From Triatoma infestans (lineage: Eukaryota > Arthropoda > Insecta > Hemiptera > Reduviidae): a stretch of 64,000 bases of DNA. Shown here in pieces: positions 54,485 through 64,000 of the stretch. The notes below the pieces were generated by a model. The model ran no database searches. It saw only the letters and a list, made by a program, of their open reading frames with translations, and was not told the DNA's origin. Each line of letters starts with the position of its first letter. Position 1 is the first letter of the stretch. The stretch covers positions 86,277 to 150,276 of the forward strand of contig JAAEAF010014409.1 of NCBI GenBank assembly GCA_011037195.1, in the 5' to 3' direction. Position numbers and translations under genes: made by a program.

Positions 54485-54800
54485 CGTCTTTCTTATTGCT
54501 GTAAGAGGAACCATTGTGACCGTGTGAAATTTCAAAAAGAAAATCTGTTGTGAATCACATACACAACTTTCTCTTACTGCACGTTCCATTGTTCAAAATG
54601 ACCAACTCTTTTCCCTGGATAATATTCTGTTCTTGAATTATAATATTATAATGTATAATATTAATTATATTATATTAATATTCTATTCTTGAATTCCCTT
54701 TAAACTTGGATACTAACTGCTCAGACACCATCACTTCTATTTGTAACATTTTTTCTGAAAAAAGTTGCTTTTAGTGGAGCTGAGGAATCTGAGACTCAAA
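54485..54800. repeat. R fragments around an inverted right end
   Basis: TAAGAGGAACCATTGTGACC (left end) is followed by AATCTGTTGTGAATCACATA and CACAACTTTCTCTTACTGCA (right end in reverse), then CACTTCTATTTGTAACATTT and CTGAAAAAAGTTGCTTTTAG. Confidence 0.55.
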
Positions 54801-55600
54801 AATACAAAAATTGTGTTTATTCAATATTATTGATGATGTCTGTATAATGTAATCATACTCTACCTGTCTGGGATGGTATATTGGCTCATGTCTCCCCCCT
54901 CCCCCTATATTTATTTAAGGACTTATGTACAACATTTGAAGAAAATTTGTCATTTTATATACGATTGTTGTTTCACACCATTTTTTTGGGAGAAATTTTT
55001 TTTTGGATGGGATTTATCTGAAAGATGGAATGGAATATTAAAAGTTTCTCTAAAATGTCACTTAAATGTAAGATTAGACATTTAAGATTAAATAAGACCT
55101 TTCAATTTCAGACCGAAATTAAAAGAAAGGCCTATTCCAAAATTTTCCTTTGATAGTTATGGTAAGTTTTGACTTTAACTAAAAGAAATATCCAAAGATG
55201 AAGATGCTAGGAAATTCTTTTCTGCTAGAGACGACAGTTATATATCGATAACATATTTATAACCTGATCGAATCGTGGGAAGGTAATACGCGTACAGTAA
55301 CTGTAATGTTTGGAGGCAACGGTAGTAGAACATTGTATACTATCAATACTACACACACACACAAACACAGAACAGTGATTACACAACACAAATAGTGTAG
55401 TTTGTAGTGGTGAGTACTATTGGGCGGTGTTACAGAGCTCACCTTGTTATATTTATTATTTTCTCTCTTTGTTAGACTCCATTATTACAAATTATCTAGG
55501 AAACAAAAATACCTTCAGATTCCATACAATTGAGTAATTGAGTGTGCGTCATCTTCTACCTAGAAATGATTTATAAATTCATTTTTGTGTATGTTTGTCT
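54800..55600. other. No gene recognised
   Basis: No domain-bearing frame was seen. A short CA tract lies at 55351-55362. Confidence 0.4.
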
Positions 55601-55739
55601 GTCAGTCAAATGGCAAAAATTCATTTATAGAAATATTCCACTAGCTATTTTCAATATTTAAAAAAAGAGTAATAGTTAAAGTGATTACATTGAAGTCTAG
55701 AAGAGAGCGCCAACAATATCGAACAAACCTATATAACAT

Positions 55740-56315
55740 TTGAATTTTAACGGCATAGATTCCAGAAAATCCCCCTAAAATTCAATTTTCCCAGGAAAAT
55801 GTTTCAATCTAAGAAGAGTGATCCGTCTATAAGTGTACCAACAGCATCCTTATAGACGGGTACACATATAGTTCGATAAAAACTTTTTTTTTTCTTTTAG
55901 TCTTATTAAGAGGAAATATTGCGATCTTGTCAAATTTTTGAAATCGTTTTTCCACTGGAAAAACAAGTTTTCACTTCGCAAGTTTGGCGCTCGATCAAAT
56001 ATTTTTAGCGAATGGTCTGTGTGTGCGCGCGCTTTGTGAACAAAATATTTCAAAAACGAAAAGTCGCAGCAACTCGATATTCCGTCCAGATGTCGATCGA
56101 TATACCACCACATCTGACACAAAGGTTTCGAGCAAAATCCATCCATCAACTAGAAGTGCGTCTTTACTGAGTGTATATTTGTTACTCTTCAGTTTTCGCG
56201 ATTTTCTTTAAACTTGGTATATATCTGCATCTATAAATATCTGCAAACTTTTATTTGAAATATTTTTGAGGGAAAATTTATTTTTTGTTGGTTTCAGACG
56301 AGGGGGACACAGTAA
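55740..56315. repeat. R copies: reverse fragment then forward copy
   Basis: Reverse: TTCCAGAAAATCCCCCTAAA, TTCAATTTTCCCAGGAAAAT (55761). Forward: AAGAGGAAATATTGCGATCT (55909), TTCCACTGGAAAAACAAGTT, a short GT/GC tract (56019-56030), CAAAAACGAAAAGTCGCAGC, GACACAAAGGTTTCGAGCAA, CATCAACTAGAAGTGCGTCT, CAAACTTTTATTTGAAATAT and GGGAAAATTTATTTTTTG. The forward copy is the target of the foldback at 56316. Confidence 0.7.
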
Positions 56316-56453
56316 TTGTTTGGTGGTTGGCTACCAAGCATCAGAGACACTTTCCTTGGTAGCCTGCTTCATTTTGTGGTCAGGATGGGCGAACGCCTGA
56401 AACCGGTCGATGACCACAAAATGAAGCAGGCTACCACGGAAAATGTCTCTGAT
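56316..56453 (+). mobile_element. 138-bp foldback element with hammerhead-like loop
   Basis: It is flanked by a 12-bp duplication GGGACACAGTAA (56304-56315 and 56454-56465). The arms are 56339-56382 (CATCAGAGACA, TGGTAGCCTGCTTCATTTTG, TGGTCA) and 56410-56453 (TGACCACAAAATGAAGCAGG and CTACCA, then TGTCTCTGAT). The loop holds GATGGGCGAACGCCTGAAAC and CGGTC, i.e. the hairpin, GAAA and GUC parts of a hammerhead core with the first box deleted. It is clearly related to the longer foldback at 61485-61746. Confidence 0.82.
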
Positions 56454-56465
56454 GGGACACAGTAA

Positions 56466-57150
56466 CATTGAGGTGCCTCCAAACTATTTCAATTCTATGT
56501 AATATTTTTTTTTTTTAGAGCCCTATGGGTTGAAGCGGTAGCTTCCGTCTATAATATCATTTGGGTGCAATGTACCATCTGGTGGGAGATAGGGGAACTG
56601 AATATGAAATAAAAATTTCACCTTTAAAGGAAAATTTGTGCCCCGAATTTTGGGTGAATGAAATGAATTGTCGTCCAAGAGAATGCCATTCAAGTTATTT
56701 ATTTATAAACCAAACTAATAATTTCGTAATAAACCTAATTATTAAACTTTATTATTTTAAAAGCTCTCGATACAATCTGAGATTCCTTGAATAAGAAAAA
56801 AGGCATTAACCAGCATTCCTTATTACTTACCCTTCCTCCTTTCGCAGTATAATAATAGAGCGAGGGTGACATTTTAAAAGTTCAAAATCAGGAAATGAAA
56901 GCAAAATAGAATAAAGAATAAAGTAGTTACTCTAAAAAATAAAAAAATAAAAAAAAACTGCCAATATACACCAACCCACAATTCTGTCAGTTTATTGTCG
57001 GCGCCTTGTTTTTACCAATTGCCCTTGTAAAGCCATTTACCCGGAAATGTACGGACGTGAATGTATTCGACCTTATCCCTCCCTCTAGCAAAAAACACGA
57101 GATGATAGTCTAACCTCGTCGTCCATCATCCCACCTGTACATAAAATTAG
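56466..57150. other. No gene recognised
   Basis: AT-rich; the plus frame at 56561-56794 has no motif. The R copy resumes briefly after 56466 (AACATTGAGGTGCCTCCAAA). Confidence 0.4.
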
Positions 57151-57189
57151 CGTCTCCTTTCTTGTGATCCGCCCTGCAGGATTTTCTCT

Positions 57190-57216
57190 GCATATATATA
57201 TATATGTGTGTATGTG

Positions 57217-57245
<29 letters not shown>
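57190..57245. repeat. (TA)n(TG)n compound microsatellite
   Basis: A TA tract changes into GT-rich sequence and then into about 17 GT units. Confidence 0.9.
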
Positions 57246-57247
<2 letters not shown>

Positions 57248-57975
57248 GTTAGAGAAATGAATCCTTTTTTCCCCAGAGATGTTCTTGGTGTTTTACCTGG
57301 TATTGTAAATAATAACAACTGTTTCTCTCTGTCCCTTTGTTTTAGTGTAATCTCTTGTTTAATGCGTTCTTTTCAAACAGTGGAAGAATTCACGAATTCT
57401 AGTGTCAAACATTCACATAATTTTCTCTCACAGTCACATTCTATACAGTCATATATATAAAAGCGACAGTTGAATTGAATGATGAAACAAACACCTCTAG
57501 TTTTATGGAATTCTGGTCGAACAATTTCATATGAAAATAGAAAAAAAAGTCCTGCCCCATACGGACAAATAACAATTTGTTCATGAATTTTTCTTTTTGT
57601 TAAATTATTAATTGAAATGGTGAAATAACAATTTATAAAACGATTATAAAACTTGTACAAAATAGACAATTAATTGTTTAGTTTAGTTTTAAAATAGTTG
57701 GTGGTCTAACCGTATACAGCGGCTATTATACATCGCTAAATATCGCCATGTTTAGAACTGGCTAGACGACGTCTCCTAATTCACGTACTACCATACTACC
57801 TGTAACAGGTATGCATGATCTGTAATTAATGCTCTAGTAAGGTGTAGCTTGTATGACATCACAGATACACCAGCGTACTTCATTTCTATTTAAAGAAACA
57901 GATTACTTTTATTGCGCAAACGCATTAGCAAATTTTATACATTCTGGATTGTTTGTGATTTTTAAACTAAAAAAA
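57246..57975. other. No gene recognised
   Basis: It contains a diverged R right-end piece near 57402-57430 (CTAGTGTCAAACATTCACAT, TTTTCTCTCACAGTCACATT). Nothing else was recognised. Confidence 0.4.
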
Positions 57976-57989
57976 CAAAACAAAAAAAA

Positions 57990-58330
57990 ATCGATGTGAA
58001 ACTTTCTCTTACTGCAATTATCGTAAATGTGATTGACAAATTATCATTAAACAAGTTTTAATCCCAAGGGATTTTATTTAAAATATAGTCGCCCTTAAAC
58101 TACATAGGCGGGGGAGAATCGTTATATTACGCATGTTTCAAAAATAGACATACAAAATGCTGTTTGACACATCGGTCACACCGTTGGAGCTGTTTTCGAG
58201 GAAATCGCGCAAAAACCGAAACACAAAACAATCAACTAAAATCTGGATGGGTTTTAACCAATACCTTATTCTCAGATGCGATAGTGGTACCTAAACGGAA
58301 TATCAGGTTTGAGCGCTCTGTAATTTTTTC
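57990..58330 (-). repeat. Repeat R, reverse
   Basis: Boxes: GTGAAACTTTCTCTTACTGC (right end in reverse), a G run, TTGGAGCTGTTTTCGAGGAA, GGTACCTAAACGGAATATCA and GGTTTGAGCGCTCTGTAAT. Confidence 0.65.
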
Positions 58331-58337
58331 ATTTTTA

Positions 58338-59540
58338 CTATCTCTTATTCCTAGTAAGAGGAAGTATTGTAATCGTGTCAAATTTTCGATATCGAGTTTT
58401 CACACCGGAAATATCCGTTTTGAGGTCCCCTGAGTCCAAAAAAGTGGTTTTTAGCAAATGGTCTGCGTGTGTGTGTGTGTCTGTGTGTCTGTGTGTGCAT
58501 ATGAACAGCATAGCTCGAAAACGAAAAACCGTAGAAAGTTTGAACTTGATATTCCGTTTAGGTATCACCATGGCATCTGACAGTGGGTCATCTGTCAAAA
58601 TTCCCCAACCGGAAGTACCACTTTACCGTTTTTTTTTTTACTTTTTTACGTTTTTCTAAAAAATGGCTCCGATTATTTTCTTCAAACATGGTATATCAAC
58701 TACACATACAATCATCAACTACAACTTTTATTTGAAATGTTTCTCTGGATAAATTCATTCAAGGGCAGTTATGGGGGAGGGGTGGGGTTAGGATTTCATG
58801 TAAAGTGCTGTTTCAGTTTATTAAACAATTCTATCATCTAAATAATGTTAATTAGAATTGAATATGTTATTGAAAAAAATTTTTATTATTTAAAAATACC
58901 TTTTGATAATGGCATGTGAAATGCCGAAACGTAAAGGAAATAACTAAATGTTAATTAATAACATTTAAAGAAATAAAAAAGACTTACGGCTGTCAATGTG
59001 TTCAAGTTTTTATTCATAAAACACATAAATACTATAAATAAAGTTTATTAAACAATTCTATCATTAAATAATGTTAATTAGAATTGAATATGTTATTGAA
59101 ATTCCGAGTTTGGAAAAAATCGGATAACCGGAAGTGCGTTTACATTACCATTTACTAAATGATTTTCTCAAAAATATCTCCGACGATTTTCTTGAAACTT
59201 AGTATATAAACTAAACATACAAAGATCTACAACTTTTATTTAAAACATTTCTCTGGGAAAATTCATTTAAGGGCACTTTCGGAGGAGGGGTGGGGTTATG
59301 TTTTCCTCTAAAGTGCTATCATAGTTGATTATATAATTCATCATCCAAACAAAATTAATTAAAAATAAATAGATGACCAAATTTCCGAGTTTCAAGAAAA
59401 TTTGTAAACCGGAAGTGCGCTTTTACTGAACAGTTTTTTCAGTTTTCGACGAATTTGGAACCAAACTATAAAGTTGTCAATTATAATTTTGAGAACTGGA
59501 GTAAGAGAAAGTTGTGTGAGTGTTTCACACCAAATTTTTT
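58338..59540 (+). repeat. Repeat R, long forward copy, with a 166-bp insert
   Basis: This is the best left end in the window: TATTCCTAGTAAGAGGAAGT, TTTTCACACCGGAAATATCC, GAGGTCCCCTGAGTCCAAAA, a (GT)n tract 58468-58494, CTCGAAAACGAAAAACCG, TTGATATTCCGTTTAGGTAT, CAACCGGAAGTACCACTTTA and CAACTTTTATTTGAAATGTT. A hammerhead-bearing insert lies at 58876-59041. The copy goes on with GATAACCGGAAGTGCGTTTA, CAACTTTTATTTAAAACATT, TAAACCGGAAGTGCGCTTTT and the right end GTAAGAGAAAGTTGTGTGAG (59502). Confidence 0.8.
58876..59041 (+). mobile_element. Short insert with hammerhead-like motif, flanked by 60-bp direct repeats
   Basis: The flanks 58815-58875 and 59042-59101 are the same 60-61 bp of R sequence (AGTTTATTAAACAATTCTAT to TATGTTATTGAAA) with one base missing in the second. 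The insert carries stem I CCTT/AAGG (58899-58902, 58934-58937), TTGATAA, the perfect hairpin GGCAT-GTGAA-ATGCC, GAAA (58926-58929) and CGTA. It looks like a Penelope terminal-repeat fragment inserted with a long target duplication. Confidence 0.72.
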
Positions 59541-59959
59541 TTGTTGATATATTTTGTTCACACACCTACAGACTAAATCTAAAGACTAGATCTATAATCG
59601 CTAAATATAGATTTTTCCGTACGCACAGGACCTCAAAGCGTGTATATCCAATAATAATTCAATTTGGAAATTTTGATAGGATCGCAAGGAAGTAATAAAT
59701 TTAACATTTAATTGTCTCTAATAATGTTCCCCTTCGTTTCCACCAATTTTATTAGAACCTTGAAATATAGTACTAATAGTTACGTGCCATTCAATAATAT
59801 ATGGAAGATGGAACCCGTACAACAGAAATGCCAAAGCAGGATAATTTAATAGACCTGTCGTCACAACCTTCCAGAATTTTCTTAAATCAAATTTTGTCCA
59901 GAACCAAGTTCCACCAGATAATTGTTGTTATTAGGCCAAGTTTATAGAAAATTATTGAA

Positions 59960-60140
59960 GAACTAAACAAAATATTGGGACTTCCGGTTTGACGGTTGAT
60001 CCTTACTCCTGGGTAAGAGGAAGTACTGTAATCGTGTCAAATTTTCGATATAGAGTTTCCGCCAGAAATACATGTTCTGAGGCCTCCTGAGGCCAAAAAA
60101 GTGGTTTTTAGAAAATGGTGTGTGGGTGTGTATGTGTGAA
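59960..60140 (+). repeat. Repeat R, forward, left-end part
   Basis: Boxes: CTGGGTAAGAGGAAGTACTG, TAATCGTGTCAAATTTTCGA, GAGTTTCCGCCAGAAATACA, GAGGCCTCCTGAGGCCAAAA and a short GT tract before GTGAACAGAAAAAATAAAAG. Confidence 0.7.
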
Positions 60141-61465
60141 CAGAAAAAATAAAAGATAAGAGGTCTTTATTTATTTAAACATATATATTTTCAAATAATT
60201 ATATAATAAATTTATCTAATAAAGACAACATTCAATGGTCTATCTGACCGTCTAACTTAGCTAATGAGTTAAATTATGAAAATTGCAATGATATTAAATT
60301 ATTGGAAACCACTTTGTTCTTGTGTATATAATGAATTAAAAAGCCACTTTCTAGACAAATTAATGAACTCTGAAGGTTTCTGTCTTAGATTTAGGGAGCT
60401 GGATTGGAATCTCGAAGGTGAAGGTTATTTAAATGATAATAAACCAATGCATCTATTAAAGTGGTGTACAAAATTAAGAGAAGAGCCGCTGCTGTTGCCC
60501 CTATCTTCAGTAAGAGAAAAAAAATAAAGTGTAGTATAATCATAATCGTAAATAACTTATAAACAACTGTTGACATCAAAACAAAACAACTAAAAACCAT
60601 AACAAAACCTGTCCATTTATTATAACCTTCCTGTTTGAATACACTTAAACGAGGAAGGTAACAAGGCAGGTTCTTCTTCAGTCAGCTTCACTGACAACTA
60701 CGACTACGTCATCGCCTCTTCTTTTTAGGCCCACTATCTATATAAACATGTCTTTATCACCTAGTTGCCATCTTATGCTGTTGTTACATTCTTCAAACAA
60801 TGTGGCTGTGTGGAAGGGAATATCCAGCCAACCAGAGGTTTGTAAGAAGATCTCCCTGTTCAGATTATACTCGTGATTTTTTTTTTTATAAAAAACTTGT
60901 GCAATGTTTTATCGCGCTACTACAAACTCTTGTCTACCCAGCATTTTTTCTTTGTTATTAATTTATTTTTACGTGATCTCTTGGTATATGCGCAGCCTCA
61001 TCTGACGAGATTGATGATATAAATACGCGCTGTAGCAAATGTTTTTTCCAATTCATTGTTTGTATTTAGCGTATTTGTTTAAATGTCCAAATAAACAAAA
61101 AACTTATTTTTCGACAGTGGCACAGAGTCCCTACCATCCCCCTCCAAAAAAAAACTCGAAATGGGCCAAAAATATAATAGGACGTCATTTGTCGGCCCGC
61201 GACAGAATAGGTATTATTTTGAAAGACAAATCTGCAAGGAAGATCGACAGAAAAAGAAAATCAAACAGAATATTCATAGAACGACAAATTTAATAACAAT
61301 TAAACACCAAACATGCATTTTCATGAAATAAAAAAAGAAAAGAGAAAAGATATAGCGGTAAAAATATTTAAATGAACGACAAAATATATACTTCCGATGT
61401 CTTGCATGTGTATTCCACTTTATGTACTTAAGTTATATTTATCACATATTACTGAGGTTGGGTTC
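60141..61465. other. No gene recognised; possible LTR remnant
   Basis: A plus frame at 61039-61293 ends in a very basic stretch (KSARKIDRKRKSNRIFIERQ) without a known domain. The stretch before it, starting TGTTGACATC at 60569 and ending TTTTTCGACA near 61118, looks faintly LTR-like (a TATAAATA near 61018, an AATAAAC near 61093), but I found no second copy and no duplication. Confidence 0.35.
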
Positions 61466-61484
61466 GCACAGCTGGAAAGCATTA

Positions 61485-61746
61485 GAGGTAGCTTGCTTCA
61501 TTTTGTGGTCATCGACTGGTTTCGGGCGATCGCCCATCAACAGGGTGTCTTGGTAAAACAGAGCAAAATAGTTTATGAATTCCACATTCCATAATCAGTA
61601 TTCTCCACCAACAGTGTATAAACTGACTGCTCTATTGCAGATCTGTGTTATCACACGGTTTTATCAAGACATCCTGATGTTGGGCGAACGCCGGAAACCG
61701 GTCGATGACCAAAAAATGGAGCTGGCTTCACGGAAAATATCTCTGA
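61485..61746. mobile_element. Foldback element with two outward hammerhead-like motifs, long form
   Basis: The left arm AGGTAGCTTGCTTCATTTTG, TGGTCATCGACTGGTTTCGG pairs with the right arm CCGGAAACCGGTCGATGACC, AAAAAATGGAGCTGGCTTCA. The inner spacer also pairs in part (CTTGGTAAAAC and GTTTTATCAAG). The plus motif at 61670-61707 has a perfect stem I (CATC/GATG), CTGATG, hairpin GGGCGAACGCC, GAAA and CCGGTC. The minus motif at 61514-61543 has CTGTTGA, hairpin GGGCGATCGCCC, GAAA and CCAGTC. It appears to be the parent form of 56316-56453. Confidence 0.8.
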
Positions 61747-61749
61747 TTT

Positions 61750-62640
61750 ATCATATGTACTTTACTTGCTTTTGGAGTCTATTTTCTAAGATTTTTGTTA
61801 TAATAGTTATCATAATACTAATACTAGGGTAAGCGACTATACACTCCAACATATATGTAATCCAATCAAAGATAGCGACATTTTTTCATAAGTAGATAAA
61901 AAATGGAATTTATTTATTTTTTCTTTAATTCCAAACCGTGGGTAAATTTTATTTGTGTAATTATAAAAGCAAATTGAAATATCATTTATTTTAATAATAT
62001 TATGCGTAATATTTTCTTTTGATTAACTAATACACTACTTTAATAAATTTTATTATCTTTGCCAATGAATTATTTTATTTCTAATTAAAATGACTTTTAT
62101 ACTTTAATTTACTTTATTTTTTTTTTTAAACAAATATTTTTAATGTTTTTTTTATACCGAAATAGATGAGGGTGTGAATCAATAAAGTTCATCTCCCGAT
62201 CGCTATTTATTTTTTGTAAATATAGGAAAAATCTCAGCTGGCCACAAGTTTGGGGAGCACAATGTTGATCTTTCAAGGTCATAATGCACTATATCCCTCG
62301 CATCAGTCGGATATCAGCTTTTCTATGAGTTGGTGTAGATGATGGTAGGAAGCCAGAGTATCTGCGTCTGTGGGTATGCTAAACCCAAGACATATCAACT
62401 ATCTCAGCAGTTTGTGAAGTTTGTTTTAATGCTGTTAGACTGGAATAATCCCAGGGGTGCCAATATCCCAAGGAATGGCCCACTTACTTCTGCTAATTAA
62501 TTGGCCCGCTTGTTCTTTGAAGAGTGGATCTCCTACAAGATAAGATATACATTTTGTAAATTGCATTTCGCGAACTTTCTTTTTCTCCAGACAAATAGTT
62601 TTAATATCGGCCTAAAAGAAACTAAAACAAAATTACAGAG
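61750..62640. other. No gene recognised
   Basis: 61830-62210 is very AT-rich. 62225-62600 is of more even composition and may be an old transposon piece; no motif was found. Confidence 0.4.
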
Positions 62641-62654
62641 TAAGTGAAAGTAAT

Positions 62655-62830
62655 ACACTGGCGGTTTAATGGCCAGCGTACTCGCCTTTTTGATGCGAAA
62701 ATACTGGATTCGATTCCCGTGAGGGAAGTAGTGAACCTAAGCAGCAAAGACTAGAACTAACGACAGTGGGAACCATGGCCAAAAACTTACCGAAACTTAC
62801 CGAAACGGTTGCTGTGATCTCTGAACATAA
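62655..62830 (+). mobile_element. tRNA-derived SINE relic
   Basis: The stretch GGCGGTTTAATGGCCAGCGT, then TCGCC, resembles a decayed A-box half of a tRNA. GGATTCGATTCCC is a good pol III B box (about 62702-62714). The cloverleaf is imperfect, and a non-tRNA body follows with a duplicated CTTACCGAAA, so it is a SINE head rather than a tRNA gene. Confidence 0.6.
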
Positions 62831-63440
62831 TACAGGCGAAATTATTTCAAGATGTCATTAGCTTTAAGTAATAATAATTAGTATACTACACCATGCTAAA
62901 CAAAAACAGCACAATGAGGTCATTATTATGACGACAGGAAAGCGTACCATCTAAATAAACAGCCGGCTATTTTAGCGCCATCTAAATTATTTCCATACTT
63001 TTCCCTGGTGGGCTGTTTTCTGCTATATTTATCTTCTTTTTTTTTTTGTTGTTCATTCGGAGACCTGCAATTTCCTTCGTTTTTACAGTAACGAGCACAA
63101 ACAGAAAGCAGAGAGCAATCAAAGATTATGCGGGGCAATAATTCTGCCTGTTTTGCCGCTATTTTCAGCCATCATCATTATTATTATTATTAATGTTGTC
63201 GTTTTGAAATGGTTTCTCACCTAGTTTTGACCAGTTTTTTGTTTTCTTCTCGTTAATGGTTTTATTGCTGGAACATAAGTTTACTTTTCTACAACCATGA
63301 TCACTGAGTCAGCCTTTCACTGCATCATCATTAGGACTACGTTTTTCCCACTGACTTAGTTACACTAAACTATTGAAAATTATTCGGAAACAAAACACGT
63401 ACAACTGTTTAAGAATTGTAAAGAATCTTCCTTTTTTGCG
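62831..63440. other. No gene recognised
   Basis: AT-rich; nothing supported. Confidence 0.4.
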
Positions 63441-63444
63441 GGGA

Positions 63445-64000
63445 GGGGGGATCGGGCTGTTGTAAGAGGGAGTATTATGATCGTAAGAGAATTTTTGAAA
63501 TTCAACTTATTCCGGAAATAGAGGAGAAAAAATCTGGTTTGAAACATAACAGGACTTTCTCTTATTGGAATTAAACTGAGAGATTTTCTTTGAATTTGCC
63601 ATGTTTGCAAAAGAGAAGAGGTAGTCGAGGTTATCTGAGTGGACTTAGTAGCGCCCTCTATCTCGAAGCTTTACAAGCAGCAGTTTACGTTTAGACTTCA
63701 CTGAAAGCCCCCCCCCAAAAAAAACCTCCAAAAAAAACATAAGAGACAGGATTATATTTGTGCAGTTACCATACCAAGTTTAAAGAAAATCGTTGCGTCT
63801 ATTTTCGAGAAAATTCCAGAAAACATCAAAACCCTATTGTGTAAAGTTCGAGTTCCGGTTAATCACTTTTTCAAATTTGGAATTCATACAATGCATCTAA
63901 TGTACCTTAATATTACATAGGTGGTAGAAACCATACAACCTACTGAAATGATGGTACTGAAACTTTAGTGGCAAGCTTAATGTTATCCCCCCCCCCGCCT
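63445..64000. repeat. R copies: forward left end, then reverse copy running off the window
   Basis: Forward left end: GTAAGAGGGAGTATTATGAT, CAACTTATTCCGGAAATAGA. Inverted right end: TCTGGTTTGAAACATAACAG, GACTTTCTCTTATTGGAATT. Reverse copy: CCAAGTTTAAAGAAAATCGT (63775), TTCGAGTTCCGGTTAATCAC (63848), AAACCATACAACCTACTGAA (63930) and a C run at the edge. Confidence 0.65.

Noticed and set aside
58338..58659. Opposed reading frames across an R copy as protein-coding
   Set aside because: Similar frames appear only where R boxes and the GT tract happen to lack stops, and they are not conserved between R copies.
60569..61118. Solo LTR of an unknown retrotransposon (TGTTGA to TCGACA)
   Set aside because: No second copy, no target duplication and no convincing primer site; the ends may be chance.
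62655..62728. Functional tRNA gene
   Set aside because: The B box is good but the acceptor and anticodon stems do not pair well and a SINE-like body follows.

Overview
The window is animal nuclear DNA: AT-rich, intron-bearing and full of transposable elements. It contains one recognisable host gene, the last three coding exons of a purine nucleoside phosphorylase (PNP) on the + strand (4434-7126). Its protein is closest in feel to arthropod PNPs. The transposon mix (BEL/Pao, a short-LTR Ty3/gypsy of CsRn1 type, an RNase H-bearing LINE, Penelope-like elements, tRNA-derived SINEs) fits an insect, perhaps a hemipteroid, but the order is a guess. There is no bacterial gene, CRISPR array or functional tRNA gene.

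Layout: 1-4433 is intergenic or upstream intron, with a decayed LINE and a copy of an abundant interspersed repeat that I call R. 4434-7126 is the PNP 3' half; its introns hold R fragments, two LINE fragments and a SINE-like element. 7127-10960 is AT-rich and empty. 10961-16693 is a BEL/Pao element (minus strand) sitting inside a small inverted-repeat element. 18048-22260 is a gypsy-type element (plus) with 80-bp LTRs. 22262-28090 is a nested LINE complex (minus): an AT-rich EN/RT LINE split by a GC-rich ORF1 fragment and by a 5'-truncated RT/RNase H LINE. From 29 kb to the end the sequence is dominated by R copies in both orientations, into which SINEs, a 5S rRNA-like copy, a ~170-bp-period array, a Penelope-like element (42764-45713), minisatellites and microsatellites are set.

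The most interesting signal is a set of hammerhead-ribozyme-like motifs: a CUGANGA-like box, a short hairpin, GAAA, then CGUC or CCGGUC, with complementary flanks. I find about ten instances at seven loci. Three loci are small foldback elements with one motif in each arm pointing outward (10961-11051/16606-16693, 41525-41722, 61485-61746). A shorter foldback (56316-56453) has one motif. The same motif lies in the 3' terminal region of the Penelope-like element, suggesting that the foldbacks are non-autonomous Penelope derivatives. The intervals between GAAA and GUC are short and often self-complementary, so stem III could form only between two molecules.

Second is a ~158-bp SINE-like element of unknown origin, present twice (6303-6461 and 32538-32694), each copy with an A-rich tail and a clear target-site duplication. 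Third, repeat R ends directly at two of the three PNP splice acceptors. Boundaries of R copies and decayed elements are approximate; they were read by eye without alignment.
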